A DNA stretch of 64,000 nt from Dyadobacter beijingensis DSM 21582 (GTDB lineage: Bacteria > Bacteroidota > Bacteroidia > Cytophagales > Spirosomataceae): positions 124,001 to 188,000 of the forward strand of contig NZ_KB907791.1 in assembly GCF_000382205.1 (NCBI RefSeq). Direction: 5' to 3'. The notes beneath the pieces are model-generated. The model worked only from the letters and a program-made list of their open reading frames with translations. It had not been told where the DNA came from and did no database searches. Of this stretch, positions 63,132 through 64,000 are shown one piece after another. The position numbers and the translations under genes were made by a program. Every line of letters starts with the position of its first letter. Positions within the stretch are counted from its first letter, which is position 1.

Positions 63132-63917
63132 CTAGTCCAGATCGATCCCCGCGATGAACTGGGTCACTTTCAGGCCCAGTTTGTTGAGCACGATGTCGCG
63201 CACGTTCGCGTACACGGCCTCGTCGAGCGTGCCCACGCGCGAGCAGAATTCGAGGGTCGTTTTGGATTTGGATGATTTGAAAAACAAAATCTGGTTGATG
63301 GTATCCGAGGAAGTGATCAGAAAGGTGCCCAGCTGCAATGCCACCGTATCGTTCTCTTCCTTGGCAATACCGATCTGAAATGCGCCTTTGGTGGCCGTAT
63401 GGGTATTCTTTTCAAATGCAATGAACTTTCCGCTCGTGTCGGAAAGGCCTTTGATCGCTTCCAGGGTTTTGGAAACGAGAGGCACGAGCGCGGCGCCGCC
63501 TACGGCGCTTTCAACGAGGTCGATAATGGCCTTGTCCACCTCGATCGTAGCCCCTTCCGACGTGAAGGGCGTGAAACTGGCCGACTGCATGGCCCAGCCG
63601 ATATTGTTTAGCACATTCACAAATTCTTCATACCAGTCCTTGATCTGATCTTCCTCCGGGAATTTCTTATTGGCCGCCAGCTGTGCGAGCAGCACCGAAT
63701 GCAGCACGTCCTGCCGGCGTTGGTCCGACACTTCCGACACGAACGAGACGAGGCTCTTGTCGTTCAGGAACGATTGTTCTACATTGGTTTGCGTCGCGGT
63801 TTCCGACGGGCTGAGGTCCCTGGCGATCAGGTCGAGCTCGGCCTGACCGATGAATGCTTCCCTGGAATTCTGCAGTGCGAGTTCTTTAACGTACTTCTTT
63901 GCGTCAATAAGTTCCAT
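63132..63917 (-). CDS. Unknown soluble protein, 261 aa
   Basis: I do not recognise this protein. The ATG at 63917 is preferred over an upstream in-frame start because the sequence before it looks non-coding. It is mostly helical and acidic in its first half (AELDLIARDLSPSE; DQIKDWYEEFVNVLNNIGWA) and more strand-like in the second (KGAFQIGIAKEENDTVALQL). There is no signal peptide or membrane helix. It converges with the NIPSNAP gene with 14 bases between stops. Confidence 0.75.
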   Translation of the reverse strand: MELIDAKKYVKELALQNSREAFIGQAELDLIARDLSPSETATQTNVEQSFLNDKSLVSFVSEVSDQRRQDVLHSVLLAQLAANKKFPEEDQIKDWYEEFVNVLNNIGWAMQSASFTPFTSEGATIEVDKAIIDLVESAVGGAALVPLVSKTLEAIKGLSDTSGKFIAFEKNTHTATKGAFQIGIAKEENDTVALQLGTFLITSSDTINQILFFKSSKSKTTLEFCSRVGTLDEAVYANVRDIVLNKLGLKVTQFIAGIDLD

Positions 63918-64000
63918 GGTTGGAAATGTAGTTAAAAGGTTATGGTATTGTTCTGAAAATAAAGGAAGTACTACCGGTGCGCTTTCCAATTAGTACGAAG

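Overview
The window is about 64 kb of chromosome from a Bacteroidota, most likely a Cytophagales member (Spirosomaceae or Dyadobacter-like; the family is an inference). The signs are a SusC/SusD pair with FecR and an ECF sigma factor, a C-terminal type IX secretion sorting domain, large FtsX/MacB-type orphan permeases, Crp/Fnr and AraC regulators, DUF2652/DUF2490 proteins, and promoters of the Bacteroidota -33/-7 type (TTG, about 20 bases, TAnnTTTG). I saw no tRNA, rRNA, CRISPR array, transposase or phage gene. Coding density is high and most genes are in good condition.

Layout. 0-3.3 kb (minus): a SnoaL-like protein and two proteins that together resemble the two halves of the violacein enzyme VioB. 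3.4-5.0 kb: an SDR oxidoreductase and a Crp/Fnr regulator. 5.1-17.1 kb (minus): a polysaccharide-utilisation locus in the order ECF sigma, FecR, SusC with STN domain, SusD, glycosylase and two DUF1680/GH127-type enzymes; the likely substrate contains beta-L-arabinofuranose. 17.3-20.7 kb: a small secreted protein, a fatty-acid desaturase and an FAD protein. 20.7-27.4 kb (minus): a regulatory block with a sigma54 response regulator, two AraC proteins, an SDR, a GAF-sigma54 activator and an HD protein. 27.4-33.8 kb: two alpha/beta hydrolases, an orphan ABC permease, and an AraC/SDR pair. 33.9-43.0 kb: a 1200-residue membrane patatin and a 1771-residue secreted subtilase. 43.1-50.7 kb: a second regulatory block with a histidine kinase, a triple-GAF sigma54 activator, a sigma54 response regulator and an AraC protein. 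50.9-59.8 kb (plus): a redox island with DJ-1/PfpI proteins, ABM monooxygenases, a GlcG-like protein, a diheme cytochrome c, a molybdenum hydroxylase with its 2Fe-2S subunit, and an aldo/keto reductase. 59.8-64 kb: a second copy of the kinase, a Tat-exported NIPSNAP protein and an unknown protein.

How the parts may work together. The regulatory blocks at 20.7-27 kb and 43-51 kb are paralogous, and HK2 at 60-62 kb is a near copy of HK1. A short dyad (core CGAAATATC) stands upstream of candidate sigma54 promoters of the triple-GAF activator and the AraC gene at 49.9 kb, and again upstream of the AraC operon at 23 kb. Related half-sites lie inside a conserved 26-base promoter block in front of both kinase genes. 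I infer a sigma54 phosphorelay regulon that controls AraC regulators and perhaps the adjacent aldehyde/quinone-handling redox island. This is the most interesting candidate for an undescribed system here; the split VioB-like pair and the patatin interrupted by membrane segments come next.
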